A stretch of 64,000 nucleotides of DNA from DASSBR01 sp035688265 (lineage in GTDB: Bacteria; Pseudomonadota; Gammaproteobacteria; Natronospirales; DASSBR01). The notes under the pieces were generated by a model that had not been told where the DNA came from, ran no database searches, and worked only from the letters and a program-made list of their open reading frames with translations. Made by a program: the position numbers and the translations under genes. The stretch lies in contig DASSNE010000014.1 of assembly GCA_035688265.1 (NCBI GenBank), positions 34,448 to 98,447 of the forward strand, read 5' to 3'. Below, piece by piece: positions 6,761 through 14,494 of this stretch (its first letter is position 1; the number at the start of each line of letters is the position of its first letter).

Positions 6761-8551
6761 TCAATACACCCGCTTCTTCGGCGGGAACGGTTCGATCTCG
6801 TCGCTCATCGTGTAGCTGTGGACCGGCCGATAGTCGAGCCTGACCTGGCCGTCGTCGCCGAGCCACGAGAGCGTGTGCTTCATCCAGTTTTCGTCGTCGC
6901 GATCCGGATAGTCCTCGCGCGCATGGGCGCCGCGGCTTTCCTTGCGGTTGATCGCGGAACTGACGGTCACGGTGGCATTCGCCAGCAGGTTGGCCAGTTC
7001 AAACGTCTCCGCCAGATCGCTGTTCCAGATCAACGAGCGATCGGTGACGTGCACGTTCGCAAACGATTCGACCACGCGATTCAGGCGCTTCTGCCCTTCC
7101 TCCAGCGTCTCGGCGGTGCGGAAGACGGCGACGTCTTCCTGCATGACCTTCTGCATCGACGCGCGAATCGCGGCGGTCGGTTGATCGCCGTTGGCGTAAC
7201 GCACCTTGTCGAAGCGGTCGAGGATCTTTTCTTTCGAGGCGTCGGACAGCTTGCCGTGCGGGGTGTTGGGCTTGACGATTTCCGCACAGCGGTAGGCCGC
7301 GGAACGACCGAAGACGACAAGATCGAGCAACGAGTTCGATCCCAGGCGATTGCCACCATGAACCGAGACGCATGCCGCTTCGCCGACGGCCATCAAACCG
7401 GGAACGACCGAATCCGGGTCGCCGTCCTTGAGAGTCACGACTTCTCCATGGAAGTTGGTGGGAATGCCGCCCATGTTGTAATGCACGGTCGGCAGCACCG
7501 GGATGGGCTCGCGGGTCACGTCGACGCCGGCGAAGATGCGCGCGGTTTCGGAGATGCCCGGCAGCCGTTCGTGCAGCACTTCGGGGCCGAGGTGCTCGAG
7601 ATGCAGGAAAATGTGATCCTTGTGCTCGCCGACGCCGCGGCCTTCGCGGATTTCCATGGTCTCGGCGCGGCTGACGACATCGCGCGATGCCAGATCTTTC
7701 GCATTGGGCGCGTAGCGCTCCATGAAGCGGTCGCCGTCGGAGTTGGTAAGGTAACCGCCCTCGCCGCGCGCGCCTTCGGTGATCAGGCAGCCCGCGCCGT
7801 AGATGCCGGTCGGGTGGAATTGCACGAACTCCATATCCTGCAGCGGAATGCCGGCGCGCAGCGCCATCGCATTGCCGTCGCCGGTGCAGGTGTGCGCGGA
7901 GGTGCAGGAGAAATAGGCACGGCCGTAGCCGCCGGTGGCCAGGATGACCATGTGCGCCTGGAAGCGGTGCAGCGTGCCGGTGGTGAGGTCCCACGCCATC
8001 ACGCCGCGACAGGCGCCGTCGTCGTCCATGATCAGGTCGATGGCGAAATACTCGATGAAAAATTGGGCGTTGTGCTTGAGACTCTGCTGGTAGAGCGCGT
8101 GCAGCATCGCGTGGCCGGTGCGATCCGCCGCGGCGCAAGTGCGCTGCGCGGTGCCTTCGCCGAAGTTCGTGGTCATGCCGCCGAACGGGCGCTGGTAAAT
8201 GCGGCCGGAGTCGGTGCGCGAAAATGGCACGCCCCAATGCTCGAGTTCGATTACCGCCTGTGGCGCTTCGCGGCACATGTATTCAACCGCGTCCTGATCG
8301 GACAGGTAGTCGCCGCCCTTGACGGTGTCGTACATGTGCCAGGCCCAGTGGTCCTCGCCCATGTTGCCTAATGATGCCGCGATGCCGCCCTGTGCCGCGA
8401 CCGTGTGACTGCGCGTTGGAAACACCTTGGTGACGCAGGCCGTGTTGAGCCCCTTCTCGGCCAGCCCCAGCGTCGCCCTCAGGCCAGCGCCGCCGGCGCC
8501 CACAACCACGACGTCGTAACGATGATCGATGACTTCATATGCTTTCGTCAT
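6761..8551 (-). CDS. sdhA: Succinate dehydrogenase flavoprotein subunit
   Basis: Catalytic subunit that oxidises succinate to fumarate. 596 residues. The N-terminal dinucleotide fold is VVVGAGGAGLRATLGLAEKG (residues 15-34). The His of TRSHTVAAQGG near residue 48 is the expected FAD attachment site. Catalytic-core sequences include GEGTAQRTCAAADRTGHAML, QFHPTGIYGAGCLITEGARG and VHGGNRLGSNSLLDLVVFG. It lies three nt downstream of sdhD. Length and motifs are those of the bacterial type with a separate SdhE maturation factor, which is encoded downstream. Confidence 0.98.
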   Translation of the reverse strand: MTKAYEVIDHRYDVVVVGAGGAGLRATLGLAEKGLNTACVTKVFPTRSHTVAAQGGIAASLGNMGEDHWAWHMYDTVKGGDYLSDQDAVEYMCREAPQAVIELEHWGVPFSRTDSGRIYQRPFGGMTTNFGEGTAQRTCAAADRTGHAMLHALYQQSLKHNAQFFIEYFAIDLIMDDDGACRGVMAWDLTTGTLHRFQAHMVILATGGYGRAYFSCTSAHTCTGDGNAMALRAGIPLQDMEFVQFHPTGIYGAGCLITEGARGEGGYLTNSDGDRFMERYAPNAKDLASRDVVSRAETMEIREGRGVGEHKDHIFLHLEHLGPEVLHERLPGISETARIFAGVDVTREPIPVLPTVHYNMGGIPTNFHGEVVTLKDGDPDSVVPGLMAVGEAACVSVHGGNRLGSNSLLDLVVFGRSAAYRCAEIVKPNTPHGKLSDASKEKILDRFDKVRYANGDQPTAAIRASMQKVMQEDVAVFRTAETLEEGQKRLNRVVESFANVHVTDRSLIWNSDLAETFELANLLANATVTVSSAINRKESRGAHAREDYPDRDDENWMKHTLSWLGDDGQVRLDYRPVHSYTMSDEIEPFPPKKRVY

Positions 8552-8554
8552 GCC

Positions 8555-8944
8555 TCAAACTCCGACGAACGCGATTCTCAGCACGGCCAGAATGCCGGCG
8601 ATCGCGAGCAGAAAATTGAACAATCGAAGGACAATCAATGTCGCGGTTTTGAGCCACTTCGTGTGGACGTAATCTTCGACGATGACCTGCAGGCCGAGCG
8701 CTGAATGATAAAAAATGGCGGTGACCAGCAGGATCAGCGCGAGCATGATCCAGGGCTGGTGTATCCAGGCGATCGCGCCCGCGTAGTCGGCGGTAAAAAC
8801 GGTGTACAGCAGCGAGAAGCAGAACCACAGCAGCAGCGGAACCAGCGCGATCGCCGTGAACCGCTGCGCGATCCAGTGTCCGGTGCCGTGATGGGCTGCG
8901 CCGTAGCCGCGCACTTCGCGAAGCGGCGTCCGATAATTGCTCAT
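8555..8944 (-). CDS. sdhD: Succinate dehydrogenase membrane anchor SdhD
   Basis: 129 residues from the ATG at 8944, which overlaps the sdhC stop (ATGA). An upstream start inside sdhC was rejected. Three membrane helices are visible: ALVPLLLWFCFSLLYTVF, IMLALILLVTAIFYHSALGL and LRLFNFLLAIAGILAVL. The motif HHGTGHWIAQRFTA near the N-terminus and the His of FYHSALGLQVIVEDYVH are typical of the anchor that helps bind haem and quinone. Confidence 0.93.
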   Translation of the reverse strand: MSNYRTPLREVRGYGAAHHGTGHWIAQRFTAIALVPLLLWFCFSLLYTVFTADYAGAIAWIHQPWIMLALILLVTAIFYHSALGLQVIVEDYVHTKWLKTATLIVLRLFNFLLAIAGILAVLRIAFVGV

Positions 8945-9339
8945 GCCCCGCCTCCCATGACGATGAAGCCGAAGATCCAGGTCACGATCGTGCACGCCGC
9001 GGCGATGCCGATCACCACCCAGCTCACGTTATGCGCGACGTGGATGTCGAAGCCCTTGCCGGCATCCCAGAACAGGTGGCGAATGCCATTGCACAGGTGA
9101 TAGAAAAAGGCCATCGCCCACAGCATCAATAATGCGATGCCCCACCCGGAGTGGAAAAAGCCCTGTGCGATCACGTAGCTGTCCGGCCCGAGCGCGGCGC
9201 AAATCAGCCAGAACACCAGCGCGGCGGAGCCGACGGACAGCCACATGCCCGACGCGCGGTGCATGATCGACGTCGCCATCGTCAGCGGCCATTTGTAGAT
9301 TTGCAGGTGGGGCGAGAGAGGTCTGTCAGCGGTATTCAT
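8941..9339 (-). CDS. sdhC: Succinate dehydrogenase cytochrome b556 subunit SdhC
   Basis: 132 residues with the family signature RPLSPHLQIYKWPLTMATSI at the N-terminus, SIMHRASGMWL, and the haem-ligand region FYHLCNGIRHLFWD. Three transmembrane helices are at about 28-50, 63-85 and 108-128. It is followed with a 4-nt overlap by sdhD. A 54-codon SdhAF4-like gene lies nine nt upstream and probably opens the operon. Confidence 0.96.
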   Translation of the reverse strand: MNTADRPLSPHLQIYKWPLTMATSIMHRASGMWLSVGSAALVFWLICAALGPDSYVIAQGFFHSGWGIALLMLWAMAFFYHLCNGIRHLFWDAGKGFDIHVAHNVSWVVIGIAAACTIVTWIFGFIVMGGGA

Positions 9340-9348
9340 TTTGTGCCT

Positions 9349-9513
9349 CTAGAAATCGATGCACCGGCCTTTCTTCTCCCAGTCGCCGTAGCGCGTCGGC
9401 TCCGGTCCCTTGGGTCCGCCGTGTTCCTTAACCGGCTTTGCATCATCGTGCCGATCGGTGGCATCCGAAGACCGCTCAGGGTCATTCGGCTCGTTTTTGA
9501 CGGAATCGTCCAT
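9349..9513 (-). CDS. SdhAF4-like assembly factor (DUF1674), short gene
   Basis: 54 residues from the ATG at 9513, preceded by AAGGA. The N-terminal half is acidic and polar, with no predicted fold. The C-terminus is GGPKGPEPTRYGDWEKKGRC followed by IDF and the stop. That conserved tail is the hallmark of DUF1674, the bacterial relatives of mitochondrial SDHAF4, which binds flavinylated SdhA before it joins SdhB. Its position directly in front of sdhC supports this role, and together with SdhE the operon would encode two SdhA-handling factors. The family call rests on motif recognition only. Confidence 0.85.
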   Translation of the reverse strand: MDDSVKNEPNDPERSSDATDRHDDAKPVKEHGGPKGPEPTRYGDWEKKGRCIDF

Positions 9514-9543
9514 TCAGCAGTCCTTGACGCCGAGCGGGAACGG

Positions 9544-9570
9544 GATAAGGTGATAACGGTGCGATAACGG
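9544..9570. promoter_or_regulatory. Three GATAA repeats between sdh operon and ygfZ
   Basis: GATAA occurs at 9544, 9552 and 9563. The last two are part of an 8-bp direct repeat GATAACGG spaced 11 bp start to start, about one helical turn. They lie in the roughly 100-nt gap between the divergent sdh operon and ygfZ. A direct-repeat operator is possible, but I do not recognise the regulator. Confidence 0.3.
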
Positions 9571-9612
9571 CGGAATGTTACCATAGTCTGCACCCTGACC
9601 GACATTCTCCCG

Positions 9613-10461
9613 ATGACTGACGAGCCCAACACACCCGTGCTCTGCGGGCTGAAAGATCACGCCCTGATCCGTGTGAGCGGCGCCGACGCGCGCACCTTTC
9701 TGCAGGGCCAGTTGAGCAACGACGTGCGGGAGGTCACGCCCGCACAAAGCCGGTTGGCGAGCCTGAATACGCCGCAGGGCCGTACGCTCGCGCTGATGCG
9801 GCTGTTCGAATTCGAGGGCGAGCTGATGCTGTCCCTGCCCCGCACCCTGCAAATGCCGATCGTCGAGCGACTGCGCAAATACATCCTGCGCTCGCGCGTC
9901 GAGTTGGCGCCGGCGGACGATCTGGCCGGTTTCGGCCTCGCTGGAGAATCGGCCGCGGCCGCTTTGGGCAAGGCGGGCATTACGCCGCCGGCATCGGTAA
10001 ACGAGGCCTGCGCCAAAGAAGGGATTGTCGCGATCCGCGTCCCGAGCCCGTCCGGGGACCGCTTCGAATTGTACGGCCGCGGCGAGGCGATGGCCGCGGT
10101 TGGAAATGCGTTAAGCGACCTATGCGGCCGCGCCGATCCGGAAACCTGGCGTCTGCTCGACACGCTCGTGGGCATCCCGCTACTGGGCCCGGAAACCAGC
10201 GGCGAATTCGTCGCGCAAATGCTGAATCTCGACCAACTCGGCGCGATCAACTTCAAAAAAGGCTGTTATGCAGGCCAGGAAATCATCGCGCGCGCGCACT
10301 ACCGCGGCCAGGTCAAGCGCCGGCTGAAACTGCTGTTCAGGAACGCGCCGGCGCGGCCGGGCGAATCGATCAATATCGCCGAGAACGTGTCCGCCGCCGT
10401 TGTGCAGAGCGTACCTCGACCGGAGGGCGATTTTGCCGTGCTGGTCGTCGCGCCCGTCTGA
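9613..10461 (+). CDS. ygfZ: Folate-dependent Fe-S maintenance protein YgfZ
   Basis: Tetrahydrofolate-binding protein of the GcvT-like fold that supports certain Fe-S enzymes, including MiaB-type methylthiotransferases. 282 residues. The family signature KGCYAGQE (around residue 216), with its conserved Cys, is intact in NFKKGCYAGQEIIARAHYRG. The N-terminal GcvT-like part includes GADARTFLQGQLSNDV. It is transcribed divergently from the sdh operon, another Fe-S system, and convergent with lysS, ending nine nt before it. Confidence 0.92.
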   Translation: MTDEPNTPVLCGLKDHALIRVSGADARTFLQGQLSNDVREVTPAQSRLASLNTPQGRTLALMRLFEFEGELMLSLPRTLQMPIVERLRKYILRSRVELAPADDLAGFGLAGESAAAALGKAGITPPASVNEACAKEGIVAIRVPSPSGDRFELYGRGEAMAAVGNALSDLCGRADPETWRLLDTLVGIPLLGPETSGEFVAQMLNLDQLGAINFKKGCYAGQEIIARAHYRGQVKRRLKLLFRNAPARPGESINIAENVSAAVVQSVPRPEGDFAVLVVAPV

Positions 10462-10470
10462 CGGCTGCTT

Positions 10471-11958
10471 TTAGGCCTGCGGCCGCATCAGCGGGAACAG
10501 GATCACATCGCGAATCGACGGTGCATCGGTGAACAGCATCGTCAGGCGGTCGATGCCGATGCCTTCGCCGGCCGTCGGCGGCATGCCGTATTCCAGCGTG
10601 TGGATGTAGTCTTCGTCGTAGTACATCGCCTCTTCGTCGCCACCCGCCTTGGCGGCGGCCTGCTCGCGGAAGCGTTCGGCCTGGTCTTCCGGATCGTTCA
10701 ACTCGGAGAACCCGTTCGCCAGTTCACGCCCCCCGATGAACAGCTCGAATCGATCCGTCACCGACGGGTCGGCGTCGTTGCGGCGCGACAGCGGGGACAC
10801 TTCCGTCGGATACGCCGTCACGAACGTCGGCTGAATCAGCTTCGCCTCGACGGTCTTTTCGAAGATCTCGATCAGCAGCTTGCCCGCACCATATTCCGGC
10901 TTGACCGGAATATCCAGCTTCGCGGCAGCCTCGGAGAGATAATCGCGATCATTCAGCCGCGCGGCATCGAGATCGGGATTGTGCTCGGCCACCGCATCCT
11001 TGACCGAGACGCGCCGGAACGGCTGCCCGAAATCAAAATGCTCGCCCCACGCGTCGAGTTCCGCGGTGCCGTTCAACGCCTGCGCCATCGTCCGGATCAG
11101 CGCTTCGGTCAGGTCCATCAGGTCGTTGTAATCGGCGTAGGCCTGGTACAACTCCAGCATCGTGAACTCGGGATTGTGTCGTGTCGAGATGCCTTCGTTG
11201 CGGAAGTTGCGATTGATTTCGTACACGCGGTCGATACCGCCGACGACGAGCCGCTTCAGATACAGCTCCGGTGCGATGCGCAAATACAGCGGCATGTCGA
11301 GCGCGTTGTGATGCGTGATGAACGGCCGTGCGATCGCGCCGCCCGGGATCGGCTGCATCATCGGCGTTTCGACTTCGCGAAAATCGAGCGCGTCGAGAAA
11401 CTGGCGCGTGTACGCAATGATGCGCGTACGGATCGCGAAGCGCCGCCGCGACTCCGGATTCATGAGCAGATCCAGATGACGCTGCCGGTAGCGCGCCTCC
11501 TGGTCCGTCAGGCCGTGGAATTTTTCCGGCAGCGGCCTGAGCGACTTGGTCAGCAGGCGCAGCTCGGTGACGCGCACGGTCAGTTCGCCCGTCTTCGTCT
11601 TGAACAGCACGCCGACTGCGCCGCAGATGTCGCCGACGTCAAAGCCTTTGAAGTCGGCATAGACGCCTTCCGGCAACGCGTCGCGCTCAACGAAAATCTG
11701 CATCTGACCGGTCGCGTCCTGCAGCTTGGCGAAGCTCGCCTTGCCCATGACGCGCTTCGCCATCATCCGCCCCGCGATATGGACGGTCACCGACTCGGCT
11801 TCGAGCGCCTCGGCCGACTTGCCGTCGTAGGCGTTGTGCAGGTCGAACGCGTTCGCGTCGCGGCGAAAGTCGTTCGGAAACGCGTTGCCGCGGCGGCGCA
11901 GTTCGGCCAGCTTTTCCCTGCGCGTGGCGATCAGCGCATTATCGTCCTGGTCGGTCAT
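10471..11958 (-). CDS. lysS: Lysyl-tRNA synthetase, class II
   Basis: Charges tRNA-Lys. 495 residues. An N-terminal OB-fold anticodon-binding domain (about 55-150, VHIAGRMMAKRVMGKASFAK) is followed by the class II core: motif 2 FRNEGISTRHNPEFTMLE and motif 3 GEGIGIDRLTMLFTDAPSIR near the C-terminus. Length matches the E. coli enzyme (505). It lies 14 nt after prfB, the same prfB-lysS order as in E. coli, with a tRNA-Lys gene at the head of the same strand's unit. Confidence 0.98.
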   Translation of the reverse strand: MTDQDDNALIATRREKLAELRRRGNAFPNDFRRDANAFDLHNAYDGKSAEALEAESVTVHIAGRMMAKRVMGKASFAKLQDATGQMQIFVERDALPEGVYADFKGFDVGDICGAVGVLFKTKTGELTVRVTELRLLTKSLRPLPEKFHGLTDQEARYRQRHLDLLMNPESRRRFAIRTRIIAYTRQFLDALDFREVETPMMQPIPGGAIARPFITHHNALDMPLYLRIAPELYLKRLVVGGIDRVYEINRNFRNEGISTRHNPEFTMLELYQAYADYNDLMDLTEALIRTMAQALNGTAELDAWGEHFDFGQPFRRVSVKDAVAEHNPDLDAARLNDRDYLSEAAAKLDIPVKPEYGAGKLLIEIFEKTVEAKLIQPTFVTAYPTEVSPLSRRNDADPSVTDRFELFIGGRELANGFSELNDPEDQAERFREQAAAKAGGDEEAMYYDEDYIHTLEYGMPPTAGEGIGIDRLTMLFTDAPSIRDVILFPLMRPQA

Positions 11959-11972
11959 GGCTTGCTCCCTGT

Positions 11973-13071
11973 CTAGAGCCCTTGTTTAAGGCTCGCTTCT
12001 ATAAATTGATTCAAATCGCCGTCGAGCACCGCCTGTGTATTACCGGTTTCGACGTGCGTGCGCAAGTCCTTGATCCGCGACTGGTCGAGGACGTAATTGC
12101 GAATCTGGCTGCCCCAGCCGATGTCCGACTTGCCTGCCTCGACGTTCTGCTGCTCGGCGCGGCGCTTCTGCATTTCCAGTTCGTATAGCTTCGCCTGCAA
12201 CTGTTTCATCGCCGTGGCGCGATTCTTGTGCTGCGAGCGATCGTTCTGGCATTGCACGACGATGCCGGTCGGCAAATGCGTAATGCGCACCGCGGACTCG
12301 GTACGGTTGACGTGCTGGCCGCCGGCGCCGCTCGCGCGATACACATCGACGCGCAGATCCGCAGGGTTGATGTCGATCTCGACGTTGTCGTCGATCTCCG
12401 GCGACACGAACACCGCCGCGAACGAGGTGTGCCGGCGATTGCCGGAATCGAACGGCGATTTGCGTACCAGCCGGTGCACCCCCGTTTCGGTGCGCAGCCA
12501 ACCGTAGGCATACTCGCCGGCAAAGCGAATCGTCGCACTCTTGATGCCGGCGACTTCGCCCTCGGACACTTCGATCAGCTCCGTCTCGAAGCCCTGCTGC
12601 TCGCCCCAGCGCAGGTACATGCGCAGCAGCATGTTGGCCCAGTCCTGCGCCTCGGTGCCGCCCGAACCGGCCTGGATGTCGAGAAACGCGTTGCTCGCGT
12701 CCATCTCGCCGGAGAACATGCGGTGAAATTCGAGCCGCGCGATGTCGGCTTCGAGGCTGGCCGTATCGGCGCCGATTTCAGCGACGGTCGTTTCGTCTTC
12801 CTCGGCGGCGGCGAGTTCCAGCAACTCGCGGGCATCCGCGATGCCGCTGGTCAGTCGATCGATTGTGCCGACGGTATCGGAAAGTTGCGCCCGCTCCCGC
12901 CCCAGATCCTGAGCCCGTGACGGATCGTCCCAGACCCCAGGGTCTTCCAGCTCGCGATCGACTTCTTCCAGCCGTTCCTTGCGCCGGTCGTAGTCAAAGA
13001 TACCTCCTCAGGGCGCGGCAACGGCCCTCGAGGTCATCAAGCTGGGTGGCGATGGGATTGATTTCTTCCAT
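11973..13071 (-). CDS. prfB: Peptide chain release factor 2, expressed by programmed +1 frameshift
   Basis: Reads UGA and UAA stop codons. The ATG at 13071 opens 25 codons ending RRYL before an in-frame TGA (12994-12996). The sequence AGG AGG TAT CTT TGA C is the classical autoregulatory site: an internal Shine-Dalgarno six bases before the slippery CTT. After the +1 shift the frame continues with Asp-Tyr-Asp to 11973. The joined product is 365 residues, exactly the E. coli RF2 length. The tripeptide anticodon SPF is in RKSPFDSGNRRHTSF. GGQ is in YRASGAGGQHVNRTE, with Ala at the position where E. coli K-12 has Thr246. Confidence 0.98.
12993..13008 (-). promoter_or_regulatory. Programmed +1 frameshift site of prfB
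   Basis: On the minus strand AGGAGG (13003-13008) is followed by TAT, the slippery CTT, and TGAC. Low RF2 slows termination at the TGA, and the ribosome slips forward one base, restoring RF2 synthesis. All known elements are present: the internal Shine-Dalgarno, its spacing, CTT, and C after the stop. Confidence 0.97.
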
Positions 13072-13093
13072 GGGAGGGTCGGCGGCTCAAAAG

Positions 13094-13169
<76 letters not shown>

Positions 13170-13185
13170 GCATTGATAATTATAC

Positions 13186-13262
13186 TGGGGTGGACGATGG
13201 GACTCGAACCCACGACAACTGGAATCACAATCCAGGGCTCTACCAACTGAGCTACGCCCACC
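13186..13262 (-). tRNA. tRNA-His(GUG)
   Basis: 77 nt counting the extra G at position -1 and an encoded CCA. The anticodon loop TTGTGAT gives anticodon GTG. The acceptor stem is GTGGGCG/CGTCCAC with discriminator C, the His identity pair (G-1:C73). It is the first RNA gene behind the minus-strand promoter in this gap. Confidence 0.96.
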
Positions 13263-13275
13263 GTTGAGGCGCGTA

Positions 13276-13304
13276 ATCATACCGGGTTTTGCCGGGCGCG
13301 TCAT
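13276..13304 (-). promoter_or_regulatory. Promoter for tRNA-His/tRNA-Lys unit
   Basis: Minus-strand ATGACG (13299-13304), a 17-nt spacer, then TATGAT (13276-13281), ending 14 nt before tRNA-His. The -10 differs from consensus at one position; the -35 is weak. It may also drive prfB and lysS. Confidence 0.6.
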
Positions 13305-13313
13305 CCTTGAAAA

Positions 13314-13342
13314 TTGACGCTAACCGCGCCGGCTCGTATTAT
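13314..13342 (+). promoter_or_regulatory. Promoter for tRNA-Pro/tRNA-Arg/folD unit
   Basis: TTGACG (13314-13319), a 17-nt spacer and TATTAT (13337-13342), followed by a C-rich discriminator and tRNA-Pro 15 nt on. It is divergent from the tRNA-His promoter in the same 94-nt gap. Confidence 0.75.
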
Positions 13343-13356
13343 CCTCCGTTCTTTAT

Positions 13357-13433
13357 CGGGGTATAGCGCAGCCTGGTAGCGCGTCTGCTTTGGGAGCAGA
13401 AAGTCGGGGGTTCGAATCCCTCTACCCCGACCA
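13357..13433 (+). tRNA. tRNA-Pro(UGG)
   Basis: 77 nt with encoded CCA. Acceptor stem CGGGGTA/TACCCCG, T arm GGGGGTTCGAATCCCTC, and an anticodon region CTTTGGGAG giving TGG. A strong promoter lies just upstream. Confidence 0.96.
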
Positions 13434-13451
13434 CTTTAGAGGCCGAGATTT

Positions 13452-13528
13452 GCGCCTGTAGCTCAACCGGATAGAGCATCGGCCTTCTAAGCCGACGGTT
13501 GCAGGTTCGAGTCCTGCCAGGCGCGCCA
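13452..13528 (+). tRNA. tRNA-Arg(UCU)
   Basis: 77 nt with encoded CCA. Acceptor stem GCGCCTG/CAGGCGC and an anticodon region CCTTCTAAG giving TCT, which reads AGA/AGG, rare Arg codons in this GC-rich genome. It lies 18 nt after tRNA-Pro and 26 nt before folD. Confidence 0.96.
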
Positions 13529-13554
13529 GCCACGGGCGCATAACAAGGTCCAGC

Positions 13555-14406
13555 ATGCCAGCAGACTTGATCGACGGGAAGGCGCTCGCCGCCGAAATTC
13601 GCGAGAACATCCGCCAGCAGGTTGCCGAACGCACCGCCCGCGGCGAACGGCCGCCGGGCCTGGCGGTCGTGCTGGTGGGCGACAATCCGGCGTCGAAGGT
13701 GTACGTCCGCAACAAGCGCGCCGGCTGCAAGGACATCGGCTTCGTCTCGAAAGCCTACGATCTGCCCGCTTCCACCGGCGAAGCCGACCTGCTGACCCTG
13801 ATCGACCGCCTCAACGACGATCCGGAAATCGACGGCATCCTGGTGCAACTGCCGCTGCCGGAGCATATCACGCCCGCGACCGTGATCGAGCGCATCCGGC
13901 CGGACAAGGACGTGGACGGTTTTCACCCCTACAACGTCGGCCGCCTCGCGCAGCGCATTCCGCTGCTGCGACCGTGCACGCCGCTCGGCGTGATCCGGCT
14001 GCTGGAGCGCTACGGCGTGGACCCGGTCGGCAAGCATGCGGTCGTGGTCGGCGCGTCCAACATCGTCGGGCGGCCGATGGCGCTGGAGCTGCTGCTCGCG
14101 GGCGCGACCGTCACGGTCTGTCATCGCTTTACCCGCGATCTGCAACCGCTGGTCGAGCAGGCGGAACTGCTGGTCGTGGCAGTCGGCAAGCCGGGGTTGG
14201 TACCGGGCGAGTGGGTTCGGCCGGGGGCGGTGGTGATCGATGTCGGTTTCAATCGGACCGAGGCGGGCTCGGTTGGTGACGTTGGCTTCGAGGCGGCGCG
14301 CGAGCGCGCGAGTTTGATTACGCCGGTGCCGGGTGGGGTCGGCCCGATGACCGTGGCGATGTTGCTCGCGAACACGCTGCAGGCGTCGCAGTCGCATCCG
14401 CTCTGA
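13555..14406 (+). CDS. folD: Methylenetetrahydrofolate dehydrogenase/cyclohydrolase FolD
   Basis: Bifunctional enzyme interconverting 5,10-methylene-, methenyl- and 10-formyl-THF. 283 residues. The catalytic Lys is in VYVRNKRAGCKDIG (the YxxxK pattern, residues 50-54). Substrate-binding QLPLPEHI and the NADP fold VVVGASNIVGRPMALELLL follow, and the protein ends with TPVPGGVGPMTVAMLLANT. The usual CHSxT after the NADP loop is CHRFT here. It starts 26 nt after tRNA-Arg with no separate promoter evident, so co-transcription with the tRNAs is likely. Confidence 0.97.
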   Translation: MPADLIDGKALAAEIRENIRQQVAERTARGERPPGLAVVLVGDNPASKVYVRNKRAGCKDIGFVSKAYDLPASTGEADLLTLIDRLNDDPEIDGILVQLPLPEHITPATVIERIRPDKDVDGFHPYNVGRLAQRIPLLRPCTPLGVIRLLERYGVDPVGKHAVVVGASNIVGRPMALELLLAGATVTVCHRFTRDLQPLVEQAELLVVAVGKPGLVPGEWVRPGAVVIDVGFNRTEAGSVGDVGFEAARERASLITPVPGGVGPMTVAMLLANTLQASQSHPL

Positions 14407-14419
14407 AAAAAGTGCCTGG

Positions 14420-14488
14420 TGCTGAGTCGCTAGGACTGAGTTAAGAAACACGATTCTTCACTCAGCACTAGCTACTCAGTCCTAGCGT
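14420..14488. repeat. Heptad hairpin repeat, copy B (between folD and cysS)
   Basis: Left arm of three heptads (TGCTGAG, TCGCTAG, GACTGAG), an 18-nt loop ending ATTCTT, and a right arm of four heptads (CTCAGCA, CTAGCTA, CTCAGTC, CTAGCGT at 14461-14488). The arms pair imperfectly into a stem of about 22 bp. It fills nearly the whole gap between two convergent genes and ends six nt before the cysS stop codon. It could act as a bidirectional terminator, although it has no U-tract. Confidence 0.75.
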
Positions 14489-14494
14489 CTATCC

